In this document: positions 43,604-53,246 of the stretch, in pieces
How positions within the stretch are numbered: the stretch's first letter is position 1
Layout of the letters: the number at the start of each line of letters is the position of its first letter
Assembly: GCF_000520015.2 (NCBI RefSeq)
Contig: NZ_CP007044.2
Coordinates: 1,426,001 to 1,490,000 of the forward strand
DNA from: Chania multitudinisentens RB-25
GTDB lineage: Bacteria > Pseudomonadota > Gammaproteobacteria > Enterobacterales > Enterobacteriaceae
Reading direction: 5' to 3'
Length of the DNA: 64,000 bases
Program-made: the position numbers and the translations under genes
Notes under the pieces: model-generated
Databases searched by the model: none
What the model was told of the DNA's origin: nothing
What the model saw: the letters and a program-made list of their open reading frames with translations, nothing else

Positions 43604-46435
43604 TTACTTTTTATTCAGTATGGGCTTCAAGAAGCGCGCGGTATGCGATTCTTTGCAGTTGGCTACGGTGTCTGGTGTACCTGCCACCAGGATTTCGCCA
43701 CCGCCACTGCCCCCTTCCGGCCCCAGATCGACGATCCAATCCGCCGTTTTGATCACGTCCAGGTTGTGTTCAATCACCACGATGGTGTTGCCCTGATCGC
43801 GCAACTGGTGCAACACGGCCAGCAACTGTTGGATATCGGCAAAGTGCAGCCCAGTGGTTGGCTCATCAAGGATGTACAACGTCTGGCCGGTGCCGCGTTT
43901 CGATAATTCACGCGCCAGCTTCACGCGTTGCGCTTCGCCACCGGAAAGGGTGGTGGCCGACTGGCCTAAACGAATATAGGAAAGCCCGACTTCCATCAGC
44001 GTTTGCAGCTTGCGCGCTAAGGCTGGCACTGCATCAAAGAAATCGCGGGCTTCTTCAATCGTCATCTCCAGCACTTCGTGGATGTTCTTGCCTTTGTATT
44101 TTACTTCCAGCGTTTCGCGGTTATAACGCTTGCCTTTGCATTGGTCGCAAGGCACATAGATATCCGGCAGAAAGTGCATTTCCACTTTGATCACGCCATC
44201 ACCCTGGCAGGCTTCGCAGCGGCCACCTTTGACGTTAAAGCTGAAACGGCCGGGCGTGTAACCACGGCTGCGTGATTCTGGCACCCCGGCAAACAGCTCA
44301 CGCACTGGCGTAAAGATGCCGGTATAGGTGGCAGGGTTAGAGCGCGGCGTCCGGCCAATCGGGCTCTGATCGATATCGATCACCTTGTCGAAATGCTCCA
44401 GTCCCGCCACTTCGCGGTAAGGTGCAGGTTCAGCGATAGTTGCACCATTTAACTGACGTTGGGCGATCGGGAACAAAGTATCGTTGATTAGCGTGGATTT
44501 ACCGGAGCCGGAAACCCCGGTAATGCAGGTAAACAACCCAACGGGCAGCGTCAGCGTCACGTCTTTCAGGTTGTTACCGCGGGCGCCACTCAGTTTCAGA
44601 ACCTTGGTCGGGTCTGCGGGCACGCGTTCAGCCGGGATCGCAATTTCACGCTTGCCGCTGAGGAACTGGCCGGTCAGGGATTCCGGCTGGGCCATGATAT
44701 CGTCAACGGTGCCTTCCGCCACGATCTGCCCACCATGTACACCGGCACCGGGGCCGATATCGATCACATGATCAGCTGCGCGGATCGCATCTTCGTCATG
44801 TTCGACCACGATCACCGTGTTGCCCAGGTTACGCAGGTGGATCAGCGTTTCCAGCAGACGTTCGTTATCGCGCTGATGCAAGCCGATCGAGGGCTCATCC
44901 AGCACATACATTACCCCGACCAAACCAGCACCGATCTGGCTGGCCAGGCGGATACGCTGCGCTTCACCACCGGACAATGTTTCTGCCGATCGTGATAACG
45001 AAAGATAGTTCAGCCCGACATTAACCAGGAATTTCAGGCGATCGCCAATCTCTTTTAAGACTTTTTCAGCAATCTTGGCGCGTTGGCCGCTCAATTTCAT
45101 ATTCTGGAAGAACGTCATGGCATGACCGATGCTGAGATCGGAAATCTCTGGCAACGTGGTGTCTTCTACAAACACGTTGCGGGCTTCTTCGCGTAAACGG
45201 GTGCCGTGGCATGAGGCGCAAGGGCGATTGCTGATAAATTTCGCCAGTTCTTCGCGCACTGCGCTGGATTCGGTTTCTTTGTAACGGCGTTCCATATTGT
45301 GCAGAACGCCTTCGAACGGATGGCGGCGCACGGTGGTGTCACCGCGATCGTTGGTGTATTTGAATTCGATGGACTCTTTGCCTGAGCCACTGAGTACCGC
45401 TTTCTGCACGTTAGCACTCAGGCTGTTAAACGGCACTTCCACATCGAATTGATAATGTTCTGCCAGCGAGCGCAGCATCTGGAAGTAATAGAAATTACGG
45501 CGATCCCAGCCACGGATAGCGCCGCCCGCCAGCGAAAGTTCGGGATTTTGCACCACACGTTCTGGATCGAAGAACTGCTGTACGCCCAGCCCGTCGCAGG
45601 TTGGGCAGGCACCCGCCGGATTGTTGAATGAGAACAGGCGCGGTTCCAATTCACTCATGCTATAGCCGCAGACCGGGCAGGCAAAATTGGCAGAAAACAG
45701 CAACTCTTCTGCTTTCGTATCGTCCATATCGGCAACTACCGCCGTGCCACCGGAAAGCTCCAGCGCGGTTTCAAACGACTCGGCCAAGCGCTGTGCCAGA
45801 TCGTCACGCACCTTGAAGCGATCCACTACCACTTCAATGGTGTGCTTCTTTTGCAGTTCCAGTTTCGGAGGATCGGAAAGATCGCACACTTCGCCGTCGA
45901 TACGCGCCCGGATATATCCCTGGGTTGCCAGGTTCTCCAGCGTCTTGGTGTGCTCGCCCTTACGATCTTTCACCACCGGAGCCAGCAGCATCAGACGTTT
46001 GCCTTCTGGCTGATTGAGCACGTTATCCACCATCTGGCTGACCGTCTGGGCCGCCAATGGAACATGATGATCAGGGCAACGCGGTTCGCCGACGCGGGCA
46101 AACAGCAGGCGCAGATAATCGTGGATCTCGGTAATGGTGCCGACGGTAGAACGCGGGTTATGTGAGGTGGATTTCTGCTCAATGGAAATGGCCGGTGACA
46201 AACCTTCAATATGGTCAACGTCTGGTTTTTCCATCAGTGAAAGGAACTGGCGTGCGTAGGCAGAAAGCGATTCAACATAGCGCCGCTGCCCTTCAGCATA
46301 CAGCGTATCAAAGGCCAGTGAAGATTTGCCGGAGCCCGACAAACCAGTGACGACAATCAGCTTGTCACGCGGGATAATCAGGTTGATATTTTTGAGATTA
46401 TGGGTTCGAGCACCACGAACTTCAATATTGTCCAT
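43604..46435 (-). CDS. uvrA: Excinuclease ABC subunit UvrA
   Basis: DNA damage recognition ATPase of nucleotide excision repair, 943 residues. Two ABC modules carry Walker A GLSGSGKSS (near 31-39) and GVSGSGKST (near 640-648), signatures LSGGE, and zinc fingers CPVCGYS...CPTC (near 253-280) and CEAC...CDQC (near 740-766). The SOS box at 46558 lies upstream. Divergent from ssb. Confidence 0.98.
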   Translation of the reverse strand: MDNIEVRGARTHNLKNINLIIPRDKLIVVTGLSGSGKSSLAFDTLYAEGQRRYVESLSAYARQFLSLMEKPDVDHIEGLSPAISIEQKSTSHNPRSTVGTITEIHDYLRLLFARVGEPRCPDHHVPLAAQTVSQMVDNVLNQPEGKRLMLLAPVVKDRKGEHTKTLENLATQGYIRARIDGEVCDLSDPPKLELQKKHTIEVVVDRFKVRDDLAQRLAESFETALELSGGTAVVADMDDTKAEELLFSANFACPVCGYSMSELEPRLFSFNNPAGACPTCDGLGVQQFFDPERVVQNPELSLAGGAIRGWDRRNFYYFQMLRSLAEHYQFDVEVPFNSLSANVQKAVLSGSGKESIEFKYTNDRGDTTVRRHPFEGVLHNMERRYKETESSAVREELAKFISNRPCASCHGTRLREEARNVFVEDTTLPEISDLSIGHAMTFFQNMKLSGQRAKIAEKVLKEIGDRLKFLVNVGLNYLSLSRSAETLSGGEAQRIRLASQIGAGLVGVMYVLDEPSIGLHQRDNERLLETLIHLRNLGNTVIVVEHDEDAIRAADHVIDIGPGAGVHGGQIVAEGTVDDIMAQPESLTGQFLSGKREIAIPAERVPADPTKVLKLSGARGNNLKDVTLTLPVGLFTCITGVSGSGKSTLINDTLFPIAQRQLNGATIAEPAPYREVAGLEHFDKVIDIDQSPIGRTPRSNPATYTGIFTPVRELFAGVPESRSRGYTPGRFSFNVKGGRCEACQGDGVIKVEMHFLPDIYVPCDQCKGKRYNRETLEVKYKGKNIHEVLEMTIEEARDFFDAVPALARKLQTLMEVGLSYIRLGQSATTLSGGEAQRVKLARELSKRGTGQTLYILDEPTTGLHFADIQQLLAVLHQLRDQGNTIVVIEHNLDVIKTADWIVDLGPEGGSGGGEILVAGTPDTVANCKESHTARFLKPILNKK

Positions 46436-46557
46436 TTACACTTCCCGTCATGATGATACACCGTGCTGTCTGCGTTTCTTTGGTGGTCTTTTTGTGATTT
46501 ATCTCACAAAAAACTGGCGTAGCCAGTACGAAACGCATAATTATGACACAAAATAAC

Positions 46558-46573
46558 CTGAATGAATATCCAG
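46558..46573. promoter_or_regulatory. LexA box between uvrA and ssb
   Basis: CTGAATGAATATCCAG fits CTG-N10-CAG and closely resembles the E. coli uvrA box read inversely. It would control uvrA and probably ssb. Confidence 0.8.
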
Positions 46574-46780
46574 TATATGTATGTAACAGAGTTGAGTGCG
46601 GAGACAATTTTGGAAGGTGCTTCGCAGGTATAATCTAAGCAGGTAGCATGCTACAATTTGTGGTTTAAACTGCGAAATGTGGTTCTTATTAACCCGATGT
46701 ACTTGGAGTTACAGCCAACAAACGCTAGGGCTGCAAGTAATCAGGGGATATCCACTTAATGATTCATCAGGAGATCTAAC

Positions 46781-47323
46781 ATGGCCAGCAGAGGCGTAAA
46801 CAAAGTAATTCTGGTCGGGAATCTGGGCCAAGACCCTGAGGTCCGTTATATGCCTAATGGTGGCGCAGTTGCCAACATTACCCTGGCGACCTCTGAAAGC
46901 TGGCGTGACAAAGTGACTGGCGAGCAGAAAGAAAAAACGGAATGGCATCGCGTGGTGTTGTTCGGCAAGCTGGCAGAGGTGGCGGGTGAATACCTGCGTA
47001 AAGGTTCTCAGGTTTACATCGAAGGCTCTTTGCAGACCCGTAAGTGGACCGATCAGGCTGGCGTAGAAAAATATACCACCGAAATCGTGGTTAACGTGGG
47101 TGGCACCATGCAGATGTTGGGTGGCCGCCAAGGCGGTGGTGCTCCTGCCAGTGGGGGGCAACCAGCCGGCGGCCAGCAGGGGGGTTGGGGGCAACCTCAG
47201 CAGCCACAGGGCGGCAACCAGTTCAGCGGTGGCCAACAGGCTTCGACCAGGCCTGCACAAAACAGTGCGCCAGCGCCCAGCAATGAACCCCCGATGGATT
47301 TTGACGACGATATTCCTTTTTGA
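46781..47323 (+). CDS. ssb: Single-stranded DNA-binding protein
   Basis: 180-residue SSB. The OB fold covers residues 1-112, a Gly/Gln-rich linker follows, and the acidic partner-binding tip MDFDDDIPF ends the protein. CAGGAGAT precedes the ATG. A TATAAT at 46629-46634 is a possible promoter -10. Confidence 0.98.
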   Translation: MASRGVNKVILVGNLGQDPEVRYMPNGGAVANITLATSESWRDKVTGEQKEKTEWHRVVLFGKLAEVAGEYLRKGSQVYIEGSLQTRKWTDQAGVEKYTTEIVVNVGGTMQMLGGRQGGGAPASGGQPAGGQQGGWGQPQQPQGGNQFSGGQQASTRPAQNSAPAPSNEPPMDFDDDIPF

Positions 47324-47362
47324 CGTTTACCTGTGATTATTTAGTCAAGAATAAATCATAAG

Positions 47363-47385
47363 CCCCCGTTATTACGGGGGTTTTT
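47363..47385 (+). terminator. Terminator of ssb
   Basis: CCCCCGT and ACGGGGG pair around TATT and run into TTTTTGTTTTT. Confidence 0.93.
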
Positions 47386-47390
47386 GTTTT

Positions 47391-48107
47391 TACTGACAGA
47401 TAAATAGGCAAAAATTATTTGGTTGCTTTATGCATGTCTGCATTTTGCTGTTGAGATATCTAATAAGGTATCTGAACAGCGTGTTGGCTGTTCGCATTTT
47501 ATTATCCTAGACGTGACTTCCAGTTTTTTGCTGCAATTTACCGCAAGGCAGATTTGCCGCTGATTTCTGCTGAGATGCTATCGTGTCACTTCGTTGTGTG
47601 GGATGTTTTCAGCGCATCAGATTGTAGGTTAGTGGCACATCCAGAGTGGGTGCTGGGCGAGCCATTCAACATGCTTAGCTGAGAGTATGAGCTATTTCTG
47701 CTGCCTTCCTTGCTCTGGATGACAGGCGGAATTTTATACAATTATTAATGTGACATACTTCGCATTTTCGACAATGCTTGATCCTGATGCCCTTTCATAT
47801 AAATTGTCGCGATCTTTAGTTGATCGGACCGTATGGAAGGCTAGATAATCGTTTGCCTTAATATACCCGTCATATTTCAAGCCATGGTGTTGTGGGTTTT
47901 GCTTGAAATCTGTTGGGTAAAACCACCATACATCACCCGCTTCATGCAATGAGAGTTAAACGTTTGCCTTTTTATATGGCGTTTTCTTGTGGCGTTTAGG
48001 AAGGATATGGAAGCAAACGTGGTGGAAACGGTTTCGTAATGACCATGCATGAGTGGAATAACAAGCCTCTTTATTGGGGTTGGTAATGAGACACAGGGGA
48101 TAGCAAC
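47391..48107. other. 717-base gene-poor region between ssb and ghxP
   Basis: No convincing gene. It holds a GAACAGC/GCTGTTC inverted repeat (about 47473-47493) and palindromic element copy 4 (47863-47919). CGTTTGCCTT appears twice (about 47850 and 47958) and GAAGCAAACGT once (about 48010). These look like half-sites of the PurR operator, which would suit a purine permease gene, but no full site was found. Confidence 0.45.
47863..47919. repeat. Dispersed palindromic element, copy 4
   Basis: TACCCGTCATATTTCAAGC at the left mirrors GCTTGAAATCTGTTGGGTA at the right; ATTTCAAGC/GCTTGAAAT is a perfect 9-bp stem (47874-47882 with 47901-47909). Confidence 0.65.
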
Positions 48108-49469
48108 ATGTCGAATTCTCAAGCGAACAACGCCGTGAAACCTAAAGGCGGGCTTGATGCGTATTTTAAACTTTCTGCACGCGGCACCAATGTGCGCCAG
48201 GAAGTGGTTGCCGGGTTTACCACGTTTCTGGCGATGGTGTATTCGGTGATTGTGGTGCCCAGCATGCTGGGCAAAGCAGGTTTCCCGCCAACGGCGGTGT
48301 TTGTTGCGACTTGCCTGGTCGCGGGCCTGGGTTCTTTGCTGATGGGATTATGGGCTAACCTGCCGATGGCGATAGGTTGTGCGATCTCCCTGACGGCTTT
48401 TACCGCTTTTAGTTTGGTGCTGGGCCAACAAATCAGCATTCCTGTTGCATTGGGCGCGGTATTCCTGATGGGGATACTGTTCACGATTATTTCGGTGACC
48501 GGCATTCGCACCTGGATCTTGCGTAACTTACCGATGGGTGTTGCACATGGTACAGGGATTGGCATCGGTTTATTCCTGTTGCTGATTGCAGCCAACGGTG
48601 TTGGCCTGGTCGTGAAGAATCCGCTGGATGGCCTGCCGGTCGCGTTAGGGGCGTTTACTTCTTTCCCGGTGGTGATGACGTTGCTGGGGCTGGCGGTGAT
48701 CTTCGGCTTGGAAAAATTGCGCGTGCCGGGTGGGATTTTGCTGGTGATTATCATCATTTCCATTATCGGCCTGATTTTTGATCCAGCGGTGAAATATCAG
48801 GGGCTGTTCGCCATGCCTAGCCTGGCGGGTGATGATGGTAAGTCACTGATCTTTAGCCTGGATATTATGGGAGCTTTGCAACCTGTTGTATTACCGAGCG
48901 TGCTGGCATTGGTGATGACCGCAGTGTTTGACGCCACCGGCACTATCCGAGCCGTGGCTGGGCAGGCAAACCTGCTGGATAAAGACGGCCAGATCATCAA
49001 TGGTGGCAAGGCTCTGACGTCAGACTCCCTGAGCAGCATCTTCTCCGGGTTGGTTGGGGCAGCGCCTGCGGCGGTATATATCGAATCTGCGGCGGGTACG
49101 GCGGCAGGGGGCAAAACGGGTCTGACAGCATCTGTGGTAGGGATTTTGTTCCTGCTGCTGCTGTTCCTGTCTCCGTTATCTTATCTGGTGCCGGTTTATG
49201 CCACGGCACCTGCGCTGATGTATGTTGGGTTACTGATGCTCAGCAATGTTACCAAGCTGGATTTTAACGATTTCGTGGATGCCATGGCCGGTTTGCTGTG
49301 CGCGGTGTTTATCGTGCTGACCTGTAACATCGTGACCGGTATCATGCTGGGTTTCAGCTCGTTGGTGATTGGCCGTATCTGCTCCGGTGAGTGGCGCAAA
49401 CTGAACCTGGGAACGGTATTGATCGCGGTCGCTTTGGTGGTGTTCTATGCCGGTGGCTGGGCTATCTGA
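48108..49469 (+). CDS. ghxP: Guanine/hypoxanthine permease GhxP (NCS2/AzgA family)
   Basis: 453-residue inner-membrane purine:H+ symporter with about 12-14 segments. It matches E. coli YjcD/GhxP closely: RQEVVAGFTTFLAMVYSV near residue 26, LPSVLALVMTAVFDATGTIRAV near 265, and IESAAGTAAGGKTGLTA near 325. Followed by yjcE as in E. coli. Confidence 0.93.
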   Translation: MSNSQANNAVKPKGGLDAYFKLSARGTNVRQEVVAGFTTFLAMVYSVIVVPSMLGKAGFPPTAVFVATCLVAGLGSLLMGLWANLPMAIGCAISLTAFTAFSLVLGQQISIPVALGAVFLMGILFTIISVTGIRTWILRNLPMGVAHGTGIGIGLFLLLIAANGVGLVVKNPLDGLPVALGAFTSFPVVMTLLGLAVIFGLEKLRVPGGILLVIIIISIIGLIFDPAVKYQGLFAMPSLAGDDGKSLIFSLDIMGALQPVVLPSVLALVMTAVFDATGTIRAVAGQANLLDKDGQIINGGKALTSDSLSSIFSGLVGAAPAAVYIESAAGTAAGGKTGLTASVVGILFLLLLFLSPLSYLVPVYATAPALMYVGLLMLSNVTKLDFNDFVDAMAGLLCAVFIVLTCNIVTGIMLGFSSLVIGRICSGEWRKLNLGTVLIAVALVVFYAGGWAI

Positions 49470-49479
49470 CGTGTCGCAG

Positions 49480-49507
49480 ACGCTCTCTCTTTAGGGAGAG
49501 CGTTTCT
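49480..49507 (+). terminator. Terminator of ghxP
   Basis: ACGCTCTC and GAGAGCGT pair around an 8-base loop, followed by TTTCTCC, 10 bases past the stop. Confidence 0.75.
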
Positions 49508-49632
49508 CCTTCAGGTAAATATTTTTCTTTCTGCACATAATCCGCTTTAATCGTACAAAAAAAGTGATCCGCTATTTGGCATACTTTGGCCAATGAGCCT
49601 GGTTTTTCTGAACCATAAAGTCTAAGGAAAGC

Positions 49633-51282
49633 ATGGAAATCTTTTTTACAATCCTCATTTTGATCCTGGTGGTTTCCCTTTCTGGTGTAGTGACACGCAT
49701 GCTGCCTTTTCAGGTGCCGCTACCGCTAATGCAAATAGCCATTGGAGCCTTATTGGCCTGGCCGCATTTTGGGTTGCATGTTGATTTTGATCCTGAACTG
49801 TTTTTAGTGCTGTTTATTCCGCCATTGCTGTTTGCTGATGGCTGGAAAACCCCGATGAGTGAGTTTTTGCACCACGGGCGTGAGATCCTGGGGTTGGCGC
49901 TGGTTCTGGTACTGCTTACCGTGGTTGGGGTGGGCTATCTTATTTACCTGATGGTGCCGGATATTCCTCTGGTGGCCGCATTTGCCTTGGCGGCAGTGCT
50001 GTCGCCGACCGATGCTGTGGCGTTGGGAGGGATTGTCGGTAAGGGGCGGATACCTAAGTCGATCATGGGGGTGCTGGAAGGTGAAGCGTTGATGAACGAC
50101 GCTTCTGGTCTGGTTTCCTTGAAGTTTGCCATTGCTGTCGCGATGGGTACCATGGTGTTTACCGTTGGCGGTGCCACGATGGAGTTTTTGAAGGTGGCGA
50201 TCGGCGGCTTGCTGGCGGGTGTGGCAGTGACCTGGGTTTACAGTAAATCTCTGCGGGTGATGAGCAACTGGAGTGGCGATGATCCTGCAACGCAGATCGT
50301 CCTTTTGCTGTTATTGCCCTTTGCCTCTTATCTGGTCGCTGAACATCTCGGTGTTTCAGGCATTCTGGCGGCGGTAGCCGCCGGGATGACCATCAGCCAA
50401 TCAGGCGTGATCCGCAATGCGCCGCTGGCGATGCGCCTGCGCGCCAACAGCGTTTGGGCGATGCTGGAATTTGTGTTTAACGGCATGGTGTTCATCATGT
50501 TGGGGCTGCAACTGCCGGGTATTTTGGAAACCTCTATTCTACAGGCTGAATTAGACCCGACGATTGAAACCTGGTATCTGTTCACCGACGTGGCAATTAT
50601 CTACGCTGCCTTGCTGGTGCTGCGTTTTACCTGGCTGTGGTTGATGAAAAACGCCAGCAAACGCTTTATGAAAAAACGTCCGTTGCAATTTGGTGATTAC
50701 AGCACACGTGAACTCTGGGTGGCGTCATTTGCCGGGGTGCGTGGAGCGATCACGCTGGCGGGTGTGCTTTCGATCCCGCTGTTGCTCAGCGACGGCAGTG
50801 CTTTCCCGGCGCGTTATCAACTGGTATTTATTGCGACCGGGGTTATTTTGTTGTCGTTGATTGTCGGTGTGCTGGCCTTGCCATGGTTGCTGCGTGGTGT
50901 CCAGGTAGTTGATAAGAACGTCAGTAAAAGCGAAGAGCGCATGGCGGTGGCGATAGTGGCGGAAGTGGCGATCGAAAGTATTAACAAGATGGAGGAGCGC
51001 CTGGCTGCGGACAGCGAGGAAAATCTCGATCCGCAAATCCTGAAAGAGATCAGTTCACGCGTGATTGGCACGCTGCGGCAGCGTATTACCAACAAAGATG
51101 ATATTGAGAATGCGCTGGCGCTGGAAAACCTGGAACGGCGTTTCCGCCTGACCGCATTGCGCGCCGAGCGGGGGGAACTTTACCACCTGCGAGCCACGCA
51201 GAAAATCAGTAATGAGACGCTGCAAAAGTTGTTGCACGATCTCGACTTGCTAGAGGCTTTGCTGGTGGAGCGAGAGGGTTAA
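49633..51282 (+). CDS. yjcE: Na+/H+ antiporter YjcE (CPA1 family)
   Basis: 549-residue cation:proton antiporter. About 12 membrane segments fill residues 1-420, with the conserved transport region VLSPTDAVALGGIVG near 121-135 and GEALMNDASGL near 149-159. The soluble C-terminal tail is rich in charged residues. TAAGGAAAG precedes the ATG. Confidence 0.93.
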   Translation: MEIFFTILILILVVSLSGVVTRMLPFQVPLPLMQIAIGALLAWPHFGLHVDFDPELFLVLFIPPLLFADGWKTPMSEFLHHGREILGLALVLVLLTVVGVGYLIYLMVPDIPLVAAFALAAVLSPTDAVALGGIVGKGRIPKSIMGVLEGEALMNDASGLVSLKFAIAVAMGTMVFTVGGATMEFLKVAIGGLLAGVAVTWVYSKSLRVMSNWSGDDPATQIVLLLLLPFASYLVAEHLGVSGILAAVAAGMTISQSGVIRNAPLAMRLRANSVWAMLEFVFNGMVFIMLGLQLPGILETSILQAELDPTIETWYLFTDVAIIYAALLVLRFTWLWLMKNASKRFMKKRPLQFGDYSTRELWVASFAGVRGAITLAGVLSIPLLLSDGSAFPARYQLVFIATGVILLSLIVGVLALPWLLRGVQVVDKNVSKSEERMAVAIVAEVAIESINKMEERLAADSEENLDPQILKEISSRVIGTLRQRITNKDDIENALALENLERRFRLTALRAERGELYHLRATQKISNETLQKLLHDLDLLEALLVEREG

Positions 51283-51291
51283 GGAATACGG

Positions 51292-51320
51292 CATCAAGGG
51301 CCACTATGCGGCCCTTGATG
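51292..51320. terminator. Bidirectional terminator between yjcE and the SulP gene
   Basis: CATCAAGGGCC and GGCCCTTGATG form a perfect 11-bp stem with a 7-base loop, T-rich on the plus-strand side. Confidence 0.85.
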
Positions 51321-51330
51321 TATTTCTCTC

Positions 51331-53082
51331 TTAGCTACCTTTCAGCAGGGCTTCTGCGTCTCGCATCCCCTCAGCCTTGAGCTCCTTACTTTGAATCAGC
51401 TTTAATGCCAGATACAGGTCGGGAACCAGAATCAGCTCGTGTTCATTACTGTTGGAGCGATGCAGGCGGAACCAGCGCGTCAACTCGGTACGCCGGCCAG
51501 CGAGCACCAGACTGATGCCGCGCAGTTTAAGCTCCCGCTGCAATTCGTTGATCGCGGCGAGCACGCTGATATCCGCATGGGTAAAGCTGGCCACTGCGTC
51601 AATCACCACCCAGCGCGGTGGGGAAGGCCTGCTATCCACCAGATTGGTGACCCGCCGTTTAAAATAGGCCACGTTAAAATAGGTCAATGGCGAATTGAAG
51701 CGGTACATAATAACCCCGTCAACTGGCTTGATTTTGTCATCGTTACCGATCGAATGGATCATTCCGCCATCATTCACCCCGAGTAACTGTTCGGTAGGCC
51801 GGAACACCGTTTGTAGAAACTGCAACAGACCCAGCAGAACCGCGAGCCCTATACCGGGAATGATCCCTACCAGCAGCACGCTCAGAAAAGTAAACAATGC
51901 CAGATTGAACGCGGAACGATTGCGCTTACGCAGCCGGAAAATGCTGCGCATGTCCAGTAACGACCAGGAGGCATAGATCAGCACTACGCCCAGCACAGGG
52001 ATAGGAATAAATTGCAGAGGTTCGCTAAAAAACAGCACCACCAGAGCAATCGCCAATGCGGCAATCACTGAAACCAGCTGGCTCTTACCCCCGTTGGCAT
52101 CGTTAACGGCGGTACGGGAATTGGCACCGCTGATAGCAAACCCCTGCGAAAGCCCTGAGACGATATTCACCAACCCCAGTGCACGAAACTCACTGTCGGC
52201 ATCAACCTCATAGCCGTTTTTTGCCGCAAAGCTGCGCGTGGTGAGCATCATACTGACAAAGCTGACAACCGCCAGGTTTAACGCTGGGATCACCAGATCG
52301 CGCAGCAATCCAGGTTTAAAATCGGGCCATGACACCATGGGTAAGCCGCCGCCGGTATAGCCTGACACCGTTTCGATGCCAAAACGCGGCAAATTCGCCG
52401 CCCAGGTCAAAGCCGTCGTCAGCACCACGGCAAACAACGGGGCTGGCCAATTCGGCCGGGCATAGCGTACGCCAAACAGGATCAACAGCGTCAGCAGCGA
52501 GATACCTACGGTGGGCCAGTGACTGTTGAGTAAGTTTTCTGGTAGGGCGACGATGCGCTCAATCAGTTCACTGGAGGGCGATGGAAAGCCAAACACCTTG
52601 CTGATCTGATTGACGATAATCGTCAGTGCAACGCCGTTCAGTAGCCCGTTCAAGATCGGGCGAGACAACAGGTCGGCAATCGCTCCCAGCCTGAAACGGC
52701 TGGCAATCAGGCACCAGGTTCCCATCATCAGGGTCATCACAATGGTGAGTTGCCAGTGGAGTTCGGTTTTGCCCGCGGCCAGCGGCGTGACTACTGCGGC
52801 AATAACCGCACAGGTTGCCGCATCTGGGCCGACAATCAGTTGGCGCGATGAGCCAAAGATTGCGTAGGCGATCATCGGCAAAATGCAGGAATAAAGTCCA
52901 ACGATTGCGCTCACACCGGCCAATTCGGCGTAGGCAATCGCCACCGGCAACGCAACCGCCGCGACGGAGAGGCCAGCACGTATATCAGGTTTCAGCCAAC
53001 TACGTTCGTAAGCCAGCAGATTCATCAAACCGGGAGTCATATTCTGGAGGGATTTCCACTGCATATATTTTCCATCAGACAT
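51331..53082 (-). CDS. SulP-family inorganic anion transporter
   Basis: 583-residue inner-membrane transporter. The SulP membrane domain covers about residues 20-420 (PVAIAYAELAGVSAIVGLYS near 47-66, ISGANSRTAVNDANGGKSQL near 315-334), and a C-terminal STAS domain lies at about 445-560 (VIDAVASFTHADIS). Members carry sulphate, bicarbonate or dicarboxylates; the substrate here is unknown. The start is uncertain: ATGs at 53082 and 53064 are both possible and neither has a strong ribosome site. Confidence 0.87.
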   Translation of the reverse strand: MSDGKYMQWKSLQNMTPGLMNLLAYERSWLKPDIRAGLSVAAVALPVAIAYAELAGVSAIVGLYSCILPMIAYAIFGSSRQLIVGPDAATCAVIAAVVTPLAAGKTELHWQLTIVMTLMMGTWCLIASRFRLGAIADLLSRPILNGLLNGVALTIIVNQISKVFGFPSPSSELIERIVALPENLLNSHWPTVGISLLTLLILFGVRYARPNWPAPLFAVVLTTALTWAANLPRFGIETVSGYTGGGLPMVSWPDFKPGLLRDLVIPALNLAVVSFVSMMLTTRSFAAKNGYEVDADSEFRALGLVNIVSGLSQGFAISGANSRTAVNDANGGKSQLVSVIAALAIALVVLFFSEPLQFIPIPVLGVVLIYASWSLLDMRSIFRLRKRNRSAFNLALFTFLSVLLVGIIPGIGLAVLLGLLQFLQTVFRPTEQLLGVNDGGMIHSIGNDDKIKPVDGVIMYRFNSPLTYFNVAYFKRRVTNLVDSRPSPPRWVVIDAVASFTHADISVLAAINELQRELKLRGISLVLAGRRTELTRWFRLHRSNSNEHELILVPDLYLALKLIQSKELKAEGMRDAEALLKGS

Positions 53083-53246
53083 AATAGTGGGAAGGCTTAT
53101 ATCACGCTGTTTCTCCCGTTGATATGTAACAGCCTAAGGAAGAGTCATCCAGCGTATTTTTAGGTGTATTAGCCAAATTATAGCAGGCGATTTAGAGATG
53201 AATTCCCTGAATGGAGTCGTAGGGGGCCGTTTAACCCCCTGAAAAC

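Noticed and set aside
47734..47949. Minus-strand 71-codon frame between ssb and ghxP
   Set aside because: A quarter of it is the palindromic element at 47863-47919, which shows it is not a conserved coding region.
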